DNA of 39,623 bases from Methanolinea sp. (GTDB lineage Archaea > Halobacteriota > Methanomicrobia > Methanomicrobiales > Methanospirillaceae). Every line of letters starts with the position of its first letter. Position 1 is the first letter of the stretch. Under the pieces are notes generated by a model. The model saw only the letters and a program-made list of their open reading frames with translations. It was not told the origin of the DNA and ran no database searches. The DNA lies in contig JARYMB010000014.1 of the NCBI GenBank assembly GCA_029907345.1, forward strand, positions 1 through 39,623. The letters run 5' to 3'. The translations under genes and the position numbers were made by a program. This document shows positions 8,312-15,481 of this stretch, in pieces.

Positions 8312-9408
8312 TTCAATGCCTCCATCGCGGCGAGCAGTTCTTCCGGCGTGTGGAGGGCGCCGCCGAACCGGGGCAGCCGGATGACCGGGACCGGCGTGTG
8401 CCTCTCGATTTCGCGTGCCATCTGCCCGAGGTTCTGTTCGGGGACGAGGAAAGCCCGGGCACGGGGGAATTCCCGGAGTGCGTTCTCGGGAAAAGGCCAC
8501 ACGATCCTGAAGCGGAGGTGCCCGATCTTCTTCTCCGGGTTGTCATGGATCACCTGCTCCACGGTCCGGGCGGGAGACCCGTAGGTGATGAAGACGAGTT
8601 CGGCATCCGGGTTCGTGACCCGGTAATCGGCGATCTCGTGCCTCTTGGACTCGACCTTCTCGACCAGCCTCCTGACCAGTTCCTCGTGGACCTTCGGGTT
8701 CGTGGCACAGGGGTATCCCCGCTCGTCGTGGGTCAGCCCCGTCACGTGGACGCCGTGGCCGGTCCCGAACCGGGGGAACCCGGGAACGAGGTCTTCGCCG
8801 GGGTGGAAGGGCAGGACGCCCGGCGTGAGGGGTCTTCTCTCCACCCGCGGGACGGAGTCAGGGATCTCGATCCTCTCGCGCATGTGCCCGACGATTTCAT
8901 CGGCCATGAGGAAGACCGGGACCCGGAACCGGTCGGCAAGGTTGAAGGCCCCGGCCGTCAGTTCGTACATCTCCTGGACGCTTGCCGGGGAGAGGGCAAT
9001 GATGCTGTAGTCACCGTGGGACCCGAAGCGGCACTGCATCATGTCCGCCTGGGCTGACATCGTGGGCTGGCCGGTGGAGGGCCCGCCACGCTGGATGTTC
9101 ACGATGACGCAGGGAGTCTCGGTCATCGCGGCAAACCCGATGTTTTCCATCATGAGGGAGAACCCCGGCCCGCTGGTCGCGGTCATTGCCCGGGCGCCGG
9201 TCCACGCGGCCCCGATCACGGCTGCAATGCTCGCCAGTTCGTCCTCCATCTGGATGAAGACGCCCCCCTTCTTCGGGAGTCGGGCGGCCATGTGCTCGGC
9301 GACCTCGGTCGACGGCGTGATGGGATAACCGGCAAAGAAACTGCACCCTGCTGCCAGTGCCCCTTCTGCACAGGCAACGTTCCCCTGCATGAACTCGATC
9401 CGTGTCAA
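8308..9408 (-). CDS. korA: 2-oxoglutarate:ferredoxin oxidoreductase alpha subunit
   Basis: A 366-residue alpha subunit. Family features include EGALAAGCSFFAGYPITPST near the N-terminus, QMEDELASIAAVIGA, TSGPGFSLM and NIQRGGPSTGQPT. The C-terminal domain shows FITYGSPARTV and LVPEQNLGQM. Start: a TTG at 9408 that shares TTGA with the korD stop, since no ATG or GTG fits the point where homology begins. Coupled translation in a strict korD-A-B-C order fits a heterotetrameric enzyme made in fixed ratio. Confidence 0.94.
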   Translation of the reverse strand: MTRIEFMQGNVACAEGALAAGCSFFAGYPITPSTEVAEHMAARLPKKGGVFIQMEDELASIAAVIGAAWTGARAMTATSGPGFSLMMENIGFAAMTETPCVIVNIQRGGPSTGQPTMSAQADMMQCRFGSHGDYSIIALSPASVQEMYELTAGAFNLADRFRVPVFLMADEIVGHMRERIEIPDSVPRVERRPLTPGVLPFHPGEDLVPGFPRFGTGHGVHVTGLTHDERGYPCATNPKVHEELVRRLVEKVESKRHEIADYRVTNPDAELVFITYGSPARTVEQVIHDNPEKKIGHLRFRIVWPFPENALREFPRARAFLVPEQNLGQMAREIERHTPVPVIRLPRFGGALHTPEELLAAMEALK

Positions 9409-9677
9409 AACTCTATCGCCACCTTCTTCTTCTCCCCGGGTTTTTCCTCTACCCATGAGATGGCCTGGTCAGGGCAGATCATCTGGCACATGCCGCACAG
9501 GGTCCTCCCGTAGAGCGCCTGCAGGCGGCAGTTCGGGCACCGTTCGGGCCTGTCGAGTTCGGGCACGACGATACCCCTCTCGTTGGGCTTCTTTCCGGGC
9601 TTGTAGATTTTGTAGGGGCAGACCATCGTGCAGAGGTTGCAGCCCTTGCAGCGCTTCTCGTCGATGACCAGTTTCAT
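9405..9677 (-). CDS. korD: 2-oxoglutarate:ferredoxin oxidoreductase delta (ferredoxin) subunit
   Basis: A 90-residue iron-sulfur protein. The first cluster motif is CKGCNLCTMVCP (residues 10-21). The second is split: CPNC near 47-50, then after an insertion CGMCQMICP near 61-69. The split spacing is common in KorD. It passes electrons between ferredoxin and the TPP-binding subunits. Its ATG overlaps the fumB stop and its stop overlaps the korA TTG. Confidence 0.93.
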   Translation of the reverse strand: MKLVIDEKRCKGCNLCTMVCPYKIYKPGKKPNERGIVVPELDRPERCPNCRLQALYGRTLCGMCQMICPDQAISWVEEKPGEKKKVAIEF

Positions 9678-10240
9678 GGCACGGCCTCCCGGGAGAGGGA
9701 AAACCTCTTCTTGAACCTGGCCTGGGCGTTCCTGTTCACTCCCTCGAAGAGGTCGTTTCCGGCCGCATCGATACCGACGACGAGCGGGAGGTGGTCGAGA
9801 TCAATCTCGTACACGGCCTCGGCCATCCCGAGGTCCTCGAAAAAGACGCGGCGGAGTGTCATCCGGGACGCAGCGAGCGCCGCACACCCGCCCGTGAACG
9901 CGAGGTATACCGCCCGGCCCTTCATCTGGTCCGCGACCTGGCGGCTCATGCCCCCTTTGCCGATCAGGGCCCGGACACCCTGCTCGAGGAGAAATCCCGA
10001 GAGTGCGTTCATGCGTGCCGAGGTCGTGGGGCCCGCGGCGATAATCCTTCCCTCGTGGATGACGGGCCCGCAGTGGTAGATCGCGGCCCCGTGCGGGTCG
10101 AAGGGGATGCCCTCCTCCCGCATCCGCAGGTGCGCCTCGTCGCGGGCGGTGTAGACGGTCCCGGAGAGCGTGACGTGGTCGCCTGCCCGCAGCATCAGGA
10201 CCTCGTGGGAGAGGGGGGTGGAGAGGTCTATCCGCGTCAC
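9674..10240 (-). CDS. fumB: Class I fumarate hydratase beta (C-terminal) subunit
   Basis: A 188-residue beta subunit of the two-part, iron-sulfur class I fumarase, which hydrates fumarate to malate. Signature stretches are LRAGDHVTLSG, IYHCGPV, AGPTTSARMNA (substrate site) and GKGGMS. Start: GTG at 10240 whose GTGA overlaps the fumA stop; a GTG three bases earlier is also possible. It partners with the alpha subunit encoded just upstream. Sister enzymes (L(+)-tartrate dehydratase) share the fold, but context in a TCA operon favours fumarase. Confidence 0.92.
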   Translation of the reverse strand: MTRIDLSTPLSHEVLMLRAGDHVTLSGTVYTARDEAHLRMREEGIPFDPHGAAIYHCGPVIHEGRIIAAGPTTSARMNALSGFLLEQGVRALIGKGGMSRQVADQMKGRAVYLAFTGGCAALAASRMTLRRVFFEDLGMAEAVYEIDLDHLPLVVGIDAAGNDLFEGVNRNAQARFKKRFSLSREAVP

Positions 10241-11073
10241 CACTCCACCTCCACCGTTGCCCTCCTGCACGCCCAGCACTGGACGTTCACGGCGACCGGG
10301 AGGGAGGCCGTGTGGCACCCGGCACCCTTCACCCTGACGGCGAGTGCCGTCGTCTTTCCCCCAAGGCCCATGGGCCCGATGCAGAGGTCGTTGACGGCGT
10401 CCAGGAGCCCGCGTTCGTACTCCGTCATGGTGTCGATGGGGTCGAGGAGTGCCTCCTTTGCAGCCGCCGCGGCCCCGTCGAACGTTCCCCCGATGCCAAC
10501 GCCGAGGACAACCGGCGGGCACGGTTTTCCCCCGGCGATGAGCATGGTCTCGGCCACGAACCGGGCGACACTGCCCGTGTCGGTCGGGAGCATCATAGCA
10601 ACGCGGGACATGTTCTCGGCGCCCGCCCCCTTCGGGAGAGCCGTTACGGTAAACCTCTCCCCGTGCCTGACGTGGACTGCAGGCATGCCCGGACCGGTAT
10701 TGTCCCCGGTGTTCTTCCGGGTAAGGGGATCGACGACGTTCGGGCGCAGGGGGATCGTCCGTGTGGCGAGCCGGACTCCTTCGGCGACAGCATCATAGAG
10801 CCTGCCGGAGAAGGGAATGCCGGGAGGAAGCGTCAGGTAGATGACCGGGACACCGGTATCCTGGCAGATGGGGACCCGCAGGGATTCTGCCATCCGGATG
10901 TTGGAGAGGATGTTTTCTATCTCCCCGCGGGCAATCCCGCTCGTCTCCCTGTCCCGTGCCGCTTCCAGTGCCCGGACAACGTCCGGGGGAAGGAAGATCT
11001 CTGCCTGCTCGAGTGCCCTGCAGGTGGCACGGGTCAGGGCTGCACAGAGCGCATCGTCCGGGGAAGGGATCAT
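10237..11073 (-). CDS. fumA: Class I fumarate hydratase alpha (N-terminal) subunit
   Basis: A 278-residue alpha subunit carrying the catalytic 4Fe-4S cluster. Cluster-ligand cysteines are likely in VPICQDTGVP (near residue 72), GGKPCPPVVLGVGIGG and the C-terminal VKGAGCHTASLP. RKNTGDNTGP and IGPMGLGGKTTA are family hallmarks. The ATG at 11073 is the first gene start of the eight-gene operon; homology starts there although the open frame extends about 170 codons upstream. A TATA-like region lies at 11091-11109. Its stop overlaps the fumB GTG. Confidence 0.94.
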   Translation of the reverse strand: MIPSPDDALCAALTRATCRALEQAEIFLPPDVVRALEAARDRETSGIARGEIENILSNIRMAESLRVPICQDTGVPVIYLTLPPGIPFSGRLYDAVAEGVRLATRTIPLRPNVVDPLTRKNTGDNTGPGMPAVHVRHGERFTVTALPKGAGAENMSRVAMMLPTDTGSVARFVAETMLIAGGKPCPPVVLGVGIGGTFDGAAAAAKEALLDPIDTMTEYERGLLDAVNDLCIGPMGLGGKTTALAVRVKGAGCHTASLPVAVNVQCWACRRATVEVEW

Positions 11074-11090
11074 ATTGCAATAATTGTGTC

Positions 11091-11109
11091 GATAAAAAGG
11101 AATATACAT
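11091..11109 (-). promoter_or_regulatory. Promoter region of the fum-kor-suc operon
   Basis: On the minus strand this AT-rich stretch contains GTATATTCC followed by TTTTTATC, centred about 32 and 22 bases before the fumA ATG. Either could be the TATA box; the first has the better spacing and would give an almost leaderless mRNA. Confidence 0.4.
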
Positions 11110-11339
11110 TGTGATAGGGGTTTTTGGGAAAAACCGCTGTCCCTTCATGCACCCGGGCGGCGGATTGGAGCAGTTTGCGGCTTGAAGTGATTTTTGCCCG
11201 GTTCCCGGATGCCTTCTTCTCCCGTCCCGGGGGGGAAAAGGTACAGGTGCCTGCCGAGGGAAAAGATCTCCCGGGACGCACGAATGAGTCCCCAGGTTGC
11301 CCGGAAAAAGGGACATCTGATCCTTTGAAAACGGCCTTG

Positions 11340-11347
11340 AAAAAAAA
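11340..11347 (-). terminator. T8 terminator after L10e
   Basis: A run of eight T on the minus strand directly after the L10e stop codon (11354). It is the only clear T-tract between L10e and fumA, so the two are probably separate transcription units. Confidence 0.55.
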
Positions 11348-11353
11348 GGAGTA

Positions 11354-11890
11354 TTATGCCTGTTCTGCTGCAGGGGCCTTTGAAACAGGCAACTCCCGGA
11401 TGATGATCCGGGTCGGCGACGGGAGCTTGTGGCTTCCCGAGCGGAGTGCCTCCTTTGCCTTGTCCAGGAACTGCGGTATCGTGTAGATCGAGAAGACTTC
11501 CTGGCCCGGCATGACCCGTGCCGCCGTCCCGACTGCCTTCCCGAAGGCAAGGCGCATCCCCTCGGAGACACGGTCCGCGCCCGCACCCGTTGCCTGCTTG
11601 TTCTCGCGGAGCACGTGGTGGGGATAGACGCGGAGCTTGAGACGGTAGTTCATCCTCCCGACGTCCTTGATTAAGCGCCTGTTGATGCTGATACGTGCAG
11701 CCTCGAGTGCCGTGTGCCTGATCTGGCAGCCCTCTTCCACCGCGAGGGAGAGCTGCACCGGGAACTCGTCTGTCAGGTTCCCCATGTCGAACTGGACGAC
11801 CTTGCTGCCCGGAATGCCTCCCATGTATTCCTTGCGCGTGTATGCCTTCTTTGCGAGGTTCCGGTACATCTTTCCTGGTTTTCGTACCAT
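11354..11890 (-). CDS. rpl10e: 50S ribosomal protein L10e (uL16)
   Basis: A 178-residue archaeal L10e/uL16 protein of the large ribosomal subunit, near the peptidyl-transferase and P-site region. The start [20 protein letters not shown], then [18 protein letters not shown], and the central region RISINRRL / YHLRVYP-like [14 protein letters not shown] are diagnostic. Length is typical. It is a single gene with its own TATA box at 11921-11930 and a T8 terminator. It lies between the ABC transporter and TCA operons, with no other ribosomal genes beside it. Confidence 0.96.
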   Translation of the reverse strand: MVRKPGKMYRNLAKKAYTRKEYMGGIPGSKVVQFDMGNLTDEFPVQLSLAVEEGCQIRHTALEAARISINRRLIKDVGRMNYRLKLRVYPHHVLRENKQATGAGADRVSEGMRLAFGKAVGTAARVMPGQEVFSIYTIPQFLDKAKEALRSGSHKLPSPTRIIIRELPVSKAPAAEQA

Positions 11891-11920
11891 TTTTCCTGTC
11901 TCCTGGTCCCTGTCTGTGCT

Positions 11921-11930
11921 TTATAAAATG
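11921..11930 (-). promoter_or_regulatory. TATA box for L10e
   Basis: Minus-strand CATTTTATAA is centred about 35 bases upstream of the ATG at 11890, leaving a short leader with GGAGA/AGGA sequences that can serve as ribosome-binding site. Confidence 0.5.
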
Positions 11931-11950
11931 GAGACCGCCGCTATTAAACC

Positions 11951-12718
11951 TTACCGGGAGGCAGCCATGTTCTCGACATGGTCGAGGACATAACGGCGGA
12001 TCCGTGCGAATTCAACGCCGGTCCTCTCCCGCGGGCGCGGCAGCCCGATCGGCACGATCTCCTTGATCCGTCCCGGCCGGGGCGAGAGTACCACGATCCT
12101 GTCGGAGAGGTAAACGGCCTCGTCGACACTATGGGTGACGAAGAGGATTGTCTTTCGTGTCTTCTCCCAGATATCGAGCAGCTCGCGCTGGAGCTTGTTG
12201 CGGGTCTGGGCATCGAGTGCGCCGAACGGTTCGTCCATGAGGAGGATGGCAGGATCGATGGCGAGCGCCCGGGCGACGGCGACACGCTGGCGCATCCCCC
12301 CGGAGAGCTCGTACGGGAACCTCTCGGCAAAGTCCCGGAGGCCCACGAGGTCGAGGTACTCAATTGCCCTCTTCTTCCTCTCTTCCCGGGTCATCCCGCG
12401 GATCTCGAGCCCGAACTCGATGTTGTCGATGACGGTCCGCCACGGGTAGAGCGAGTACTCCTGGAATATCATCGCCATCCGCGGACTCGGCCCCGTGATC
12501 CTCTCGCCGTCGAGGGTAATCGTCCCGGTCGTCGGGGACTCGAGCCCTGCGATGATCCGGAGAAGCGTCGTCTTCCCGCAGCCCGACGGACCGAGGACCG
12601 AGACAAACTCGCTGTCCGCGACCGCAAGCGAGATGCCGGAGAGGGCATCCACGACCGAACCATCGGCAAGGGAGAACGATTTCGATATGCCGTCCAGTAC
12701 GAGTGCCATCCTTACCAT
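11951..12718 (-). CDS. ABC transporter ATP-binding protein, nitrate/sulfonate/taurine class
   Basis: A 255-residue ATPase subunit of an SsuB/TauB-type importer. Walker A is GPSGCGKTT, the Q-loop is FQEYSLYPWRT, the signature is LSGGMRQRVA, Walker B is ILLMDEP and the switch histidine is in VTHSVDEA. The C-terminal PGRIKEIV and PRPRERT are typical of this class. Start: ATG at 12718 just after AGGAGG; an ATG nine bases later (12709) is an alternative. Its start lies upstream of the permease stop (12744), leaving a 25-base gap. It is the last gene of the lipoprotein-permease-ATPase operon. Substrate not known. Confidence 0.93.
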   Translation of the reverse strand: MVRMALVLDGISKSFSLADGSVVDALSGISLAVADSEFVSVLGPSGCGKTTLLRIIAGLESPTTGTITLDGERITGPSPRMAMIFQEYSLYPWRTVIDNIEFGLEIRGMTREERKKRAIEYLDLVGLRDFAERFPYELSGGMRQRVAVARALAIDPAILLMDEPFGALDAQTRNKLQRELLDIWEKTRKTILFVTHSVDEAVYLSDRIVVLSPRPGRIKEIVPIGLPRPRERTGVEFARIRRYVLDHVENMAASR

Positions 12719-12743
12719 CGACCTCCTGCATGCGTATGAGCCG

Positions 12744-13508
12744 TCATCGTTCGAGCCCCCGCCACGAGAACCACTTCTTCTCGACCCTCTTGAAGACCAG
12801 GTCGATGGCAAGGCCGATAAGCCCGATCACAACCATCCCGGCGATGATGAGGTTGGTCTGGCCGAAGTTGTAGGCATAGAGGATGAGGTACCCCAGGCCC
12901 CGCGATATTCCCGGGAGCCACTCGGCTGCGACAACGCACATCCACGCGATACCAAAACCCACCCGGAGACCCGTCCATATGGTTGGTGCTGCCCCGGGCA
13001 GGATGACCTTGAGAAGGATCTGGCGCTCGCTTGCACCGAGCGTGGTCGCCACCTCGACCCATGTCTTCTTGACGCCTTTTACCCCGTCGATGGTGTTGAG
13101 GAGGATCGGGAAGAATGCGCCGATGAAGATGATGAACACGATGGACGTCAGACCAATCTTGAACCATGCGAGCGCGAGGGGCACCCAGGCAAGCGGGGGG
13201 ATGGGACGGAGGATCTCGATGAGCGAGTCGAAGAAGTCGTTGAGGGCCCGCGACCTCCCCATCAGGACGCCGAGGGGTATCGCGATCGCCGTCGCGATAA
13301 GAAACCCAAGACCCACGCGTTCAATACTTGTTGCGGCGTTTTCGGCAAGGCTCCCGGTCCCGAGTGTAAAAGAGGCGGAAAAGGGGTTGATGAGGATGGG
13401 GACCACGGTTTCGAGAGATGGCAGAATGAAGGGGTTGTTAATGGCAAGGGCAGCAATTTCCCATGCCACCACAAGAATGATGGGGAGGAGGACCCGCTGA
13501 TACCTCAT
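12744..13508 (-). CDS. ABC transporter permease, nitrate/sulfonate/taurine class
   Basis: A 254-residue inner-membrane permease of the SsuC/TauC type (binding-protein-dependent transport family). It has about six hydrophobic segments: an N-terminal one from residue 6, then ERVGLGFLIATAIAIPLGVL, LAWVPLALAWF, IVFIIFIGAFFPILL, and two near the C-terminus. The cytoplasmic EAA loop is EVATTLGASERQILLKVILP, which contacts the ATPase. It forms a homodimer in related systems. It lies 12 bases after the substrate-binding lipoprotein stop. Confidence 0.94.
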   Translation of the reverse strand: MRYQRVLLPIILVVAWEIAALAINNPFILPSLETVVPILINPFSASFTLGTGSLAENAATSIERVGLGFLIATAIAIPLGVLMGRSRALNDFFDSLIEILRPIPPLAWVPLALAWFKIGLTSIVFIIFIGAFFPILLNTIDGVKGVKKTWVEVATTLGASERQILLKVILPGAAPTIWTGLRVGFGIAWMCVVAAEWLPGISRGLGYLILYAYNFGQTNLIIAGMVVIGLIGLAIDLVFKRVEKKWFSWRGLER

Positions 13509-13520
13509 TATCCCCTTAGG

Positions 13521-14738
13521 TTACCCTTCCCTGACAGATAAACCGCTTGCTTCGAGCGCGTACCGCATCAGGACGTCCTGGATGGATCCCTTGCCGGGTG
13601 CGGCGATCCTGACGGGTTTGCCGGCGGCAGACCTCTCGTTTGCCCATGCAACGAAACCGGCCCAGTCCTTTGCCGGAGAACCGTTGCTGACGACGACTCC
13701 GGATCCTTCCCCGTTGAGGGCCATGATGATTTTGACGGGAGTGCCCTTGTCTGCCGCAGCGATGGCAGGCGGGTTTCCGACCAGGGCGTATTGGATGTTC
13801 CCGGTGGCCATCAGCTGCATCAGCTGCGGTCCCGCGTCGCCCGGAACGAGTTTCAGTTCGGCAACTTTCTGGCCGTTCACGACGAGGTCCGCGACGTCCG
13901 GGCGTGATGCCGCCGGGTCGCGAGGCCTGATGCAGATGCCGTAGGTGTCATTGAAGTACTGCCACTTCTTGATGGCAACGAAGAGTGCGGCATGGTGATC
14001 CGACATGAGGTACCCGACACCGACGGGGTCCTTTGCGGGAGCCGGGGTCGTGATCCTGCCCGCGTCGATCATCGCCTTTGCCGCATCGTAAGGCTTTGAG
14101 TCAAACAGCAGGGAGAGGGTCTCGGCATCGGTGGAATTCTTCAGGGAACCGGTCAGGACACCGAGCTCCCTCTGGGCATACACGAACTCGAGGTTGGATT
14201 TCTTCCAGGCATCCGTCGGCTCGTTGACGAACTTCACGGTCGGGAAAGCCCGCTGGAGAACCTGCACAGAGGAGACAGAGATATCCCCGTAGGTGAAATT
14301 GCCCTTCCCCGCGAGCCAGTCTGCCACTATCTCCGCACTCTCGTCCGGGTGGTCACCGAGGTACCGGGTGGAGAGGATGAGAGATGCGGTCAGGGCATTC
14401 GTCAGGTCCGGACTGCCTGAAATGGCGTCCGATGTCGCGGTAAACACGCAGCAGGGGTGGTTCTTCCACCGCCCCTCCGGCGGCATGTCACCGGAGTAGA
14501 CGAGGACACGCCCGATGCGGGCGAGGGGTGCCACCTCGACGAACGGCTGCCAGGCGATATACCCGTCGATCTGGTCCGTCCCCAGGAGCGTGGGCATGGG
14601 CCCCGTCCCCTTGGTGTACGTGAGGATCACGGTGCCGCCCGACGTTGCCGGAGGGTGCGCCGGGGTGTTCGTGCAACCGACAAAGAGGAGCGTGCAGACG
14701 AGGAGGCCTGCAACGAGGTGCAGAAGATTGAGTTTCAT
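13521..14738 (-). CDS. Circularly permuted ABC substrate-binding lipoprotein
   Basis: A 405-residue extracytoplasmic binding protein for the adjacent importer. A signal peptide with a lipobox ends LLFVGC (Cys22). The sequence matches the nitrate/sulfonate/taurine binding family (COG0715-like), but its halves are in the opposite order. Motifs normally in the second half come first: IDGYIAWQPF at 57-66, then HPCCVF at 94-99. Motifs normally at the N-terminus come last: SDHHAALFVA (246-255), LMATGNIQYALVGNPPAI (309-326) and PGKGSIQDVL near 381-390. Start is ATG 14738; TATA-like ATTTAAAAGG at 14761-14770 suggests a leaderless mRNA. Ligand unknown. Confidence 0.9.
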   Translation of the reverse strand: MKLNLLHLVAGLLVCTLLFVGCTNTPAHPPATSGGTVILTYTKGTGPMPTLLGTDQIDGYIAWQPFVEVAPLARIGRVLVYSGDMPPEGRWKNHPCCVFTATSDAISGSPDLTNALTASLILSTRYLGDHPDESAEIVADWLAGKGNFTYGDISVSSVQVLQRAFPTVKFVNEPTDAWKKSNLEFVYAQRELGVLTGSLKNSTDAETLSLLFDSKPYDAAKAMIDAGRITTPAPAKDPVGVGYLMSDHHAALFVAIKKWQYFNDTYGICIRPRDPAASRPDVADLVVNGQKVAELKLVPGDAGPQLMQLMATGNIQYALVGNPPAIAAADKGTPVKIIMALNGEGSGVVVSNGSPAKDWAGFVAWANERSAAGKPVRIAAPGKGSIQDVLMRYALEASGLSVREG

Positions 14739-14760
14739 GGAATACACTGTGGCGGCAGAA

Positions 14761-14770
14761 CCTTTTAAAT
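14761..14770 (-). promoter_or_regulatory. TATA box for the ABC importer operon
   Basis: Minus-strand ATTTAAAAGG lies about 28 bases before the lipoprotein ATG (14738), consistent with a leaderless transcript. It lies between the start codon and the palindrome at 14797-14816. Confidence 0.5.
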
Positions 14771-14796
14771 TCTCCGAAAGCAACAAAATAATTATC

Positions 14797-14816
14797 CAGT
14801 AAGGGTAAATTTACTG
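14797..14816. promoter_or_regulatory. Palindromic candidate operator CAGTAA-N8-TTACTG
   Basis: A perfect six-base inverted repeat with an eight-base spacer lies midway between the divergent ABC operon and the XRE-type regulator gene. It is placed upstream of both TATA boxes, where a regulator could affect both directions. Binding by the neighbouring regulator is an inference. Confidence 0.4.
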
Positions 14817-14833
14817 AAATTATTTCATTATTG

Positions 14834-14842
14834 TATAAAATT
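14834..14842 (+). promoter_or_regulatory. TATA box for the XRE regulator
   Basis: TATAAAATT lies about 85 bases before the regulator ATG (14921), which implies a leader of roughly 55 bases, unusually long for this window. Confidence 0.35.
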
Positions 14843-14920
14843 ATTAGACAAAAAAGAGAAAATCGCGGGAGAAACTGACAAAGTGGCACAGGGCCGTGTG
14901 GCAAAAGGAGGGACCATTGC

Positions 14921-15451
14921 ATGATTGCAGACCCGGTTGAAAAGGTTATCAGGGCGGCACTCGTTTCCGACGAGGAATTCTCGCTCGTCCTGCGCGATGT
15001 CATGAAGAGGGAGATGCGCATCAGCGTCAGGGAACTCGCGGAGGCAAGCGGGATTGCCCCCAGCTCGCTTTACAAGATCGTGCACGGGCAGAGGTCTCCC
15101 AACCTCTCCACGCTCCGGGCAATCGTCAACGCGATGAGGAGAGTGTCGCGGCTGCCGGAGGGAGAGTTCATCGGCCTCATCGCGGCGCGACCCGTCCTTG
15201 ACGTCGTCCAGGAGAGAAACGCGGTCGTGGACAACAGGCGTGTCAGGGTTCGTGAATATCCCGTCCACACCATGGAAGAGGCCATTATCAGCGCCCTCCG
15301 GGCCGAGAGGGAAGGCGCGATTGCCATTGTCTGTGCCCCCATCGTCAGCAGCGTCATCGAGCAGATCGTCAACGTCCCGGTCGCAACCATCATCCCGCGG
15401 GATTCCGTCCAGAGGGCAATCGAACTTGCCGCGCGGAAGGCATGGATTTAA
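14921..15451 (+). CDS. XRE-type transcriptional regulator with ligand-sensing-like C-terminus
   Basis: A 176-residue DNA-binding protein. Residues about 34-72 form a Cro/cI-type helix-turn-helix (ISVRELAEASGIAPSSLYKI, then RSPNLSTLRAIVNAM). The C-terminal 70 residues (MEEAIISALRAEREGAIAIV, VPVATIIPRDSVQRAIELA) resemble the N-terminal sensor of PrpR-like regulators, which is an alpha/beta ligand-binding fold; that comparison is from memory. It is divergent from the ABC importer, so it is a candidate regulator of transport. It lies 30 bases before argH on the same strand and might also be cotranscribed with it. Confidence 0.85.
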   Translation: MIADPVEKVIRAALVSDEEFSLVLRDVMKREMRISVRELAEASGIAPSSLYKIVHGQRSPNLSTLRAIVNAMRRVSRLPEGEFIGLIAARPVLDVVQERNAVVDNRRVRVREYPVHTMEEAIISALRAEREGAIAIVCAPIVSSVIEQIVNVPVATIIPRDSVQRAIELAARKAWI

Positions 15452-15481
15452 TCTCCTGCTTTCCCCTATGTAAGAAGAGAT

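Noticed and set aside
13521-14738. Binding protein interpreted as a fusion or fragment
   Set aside because: Every expected motif of the two lobes is found exactly once, so permutation explains it better than truncation or fusion.
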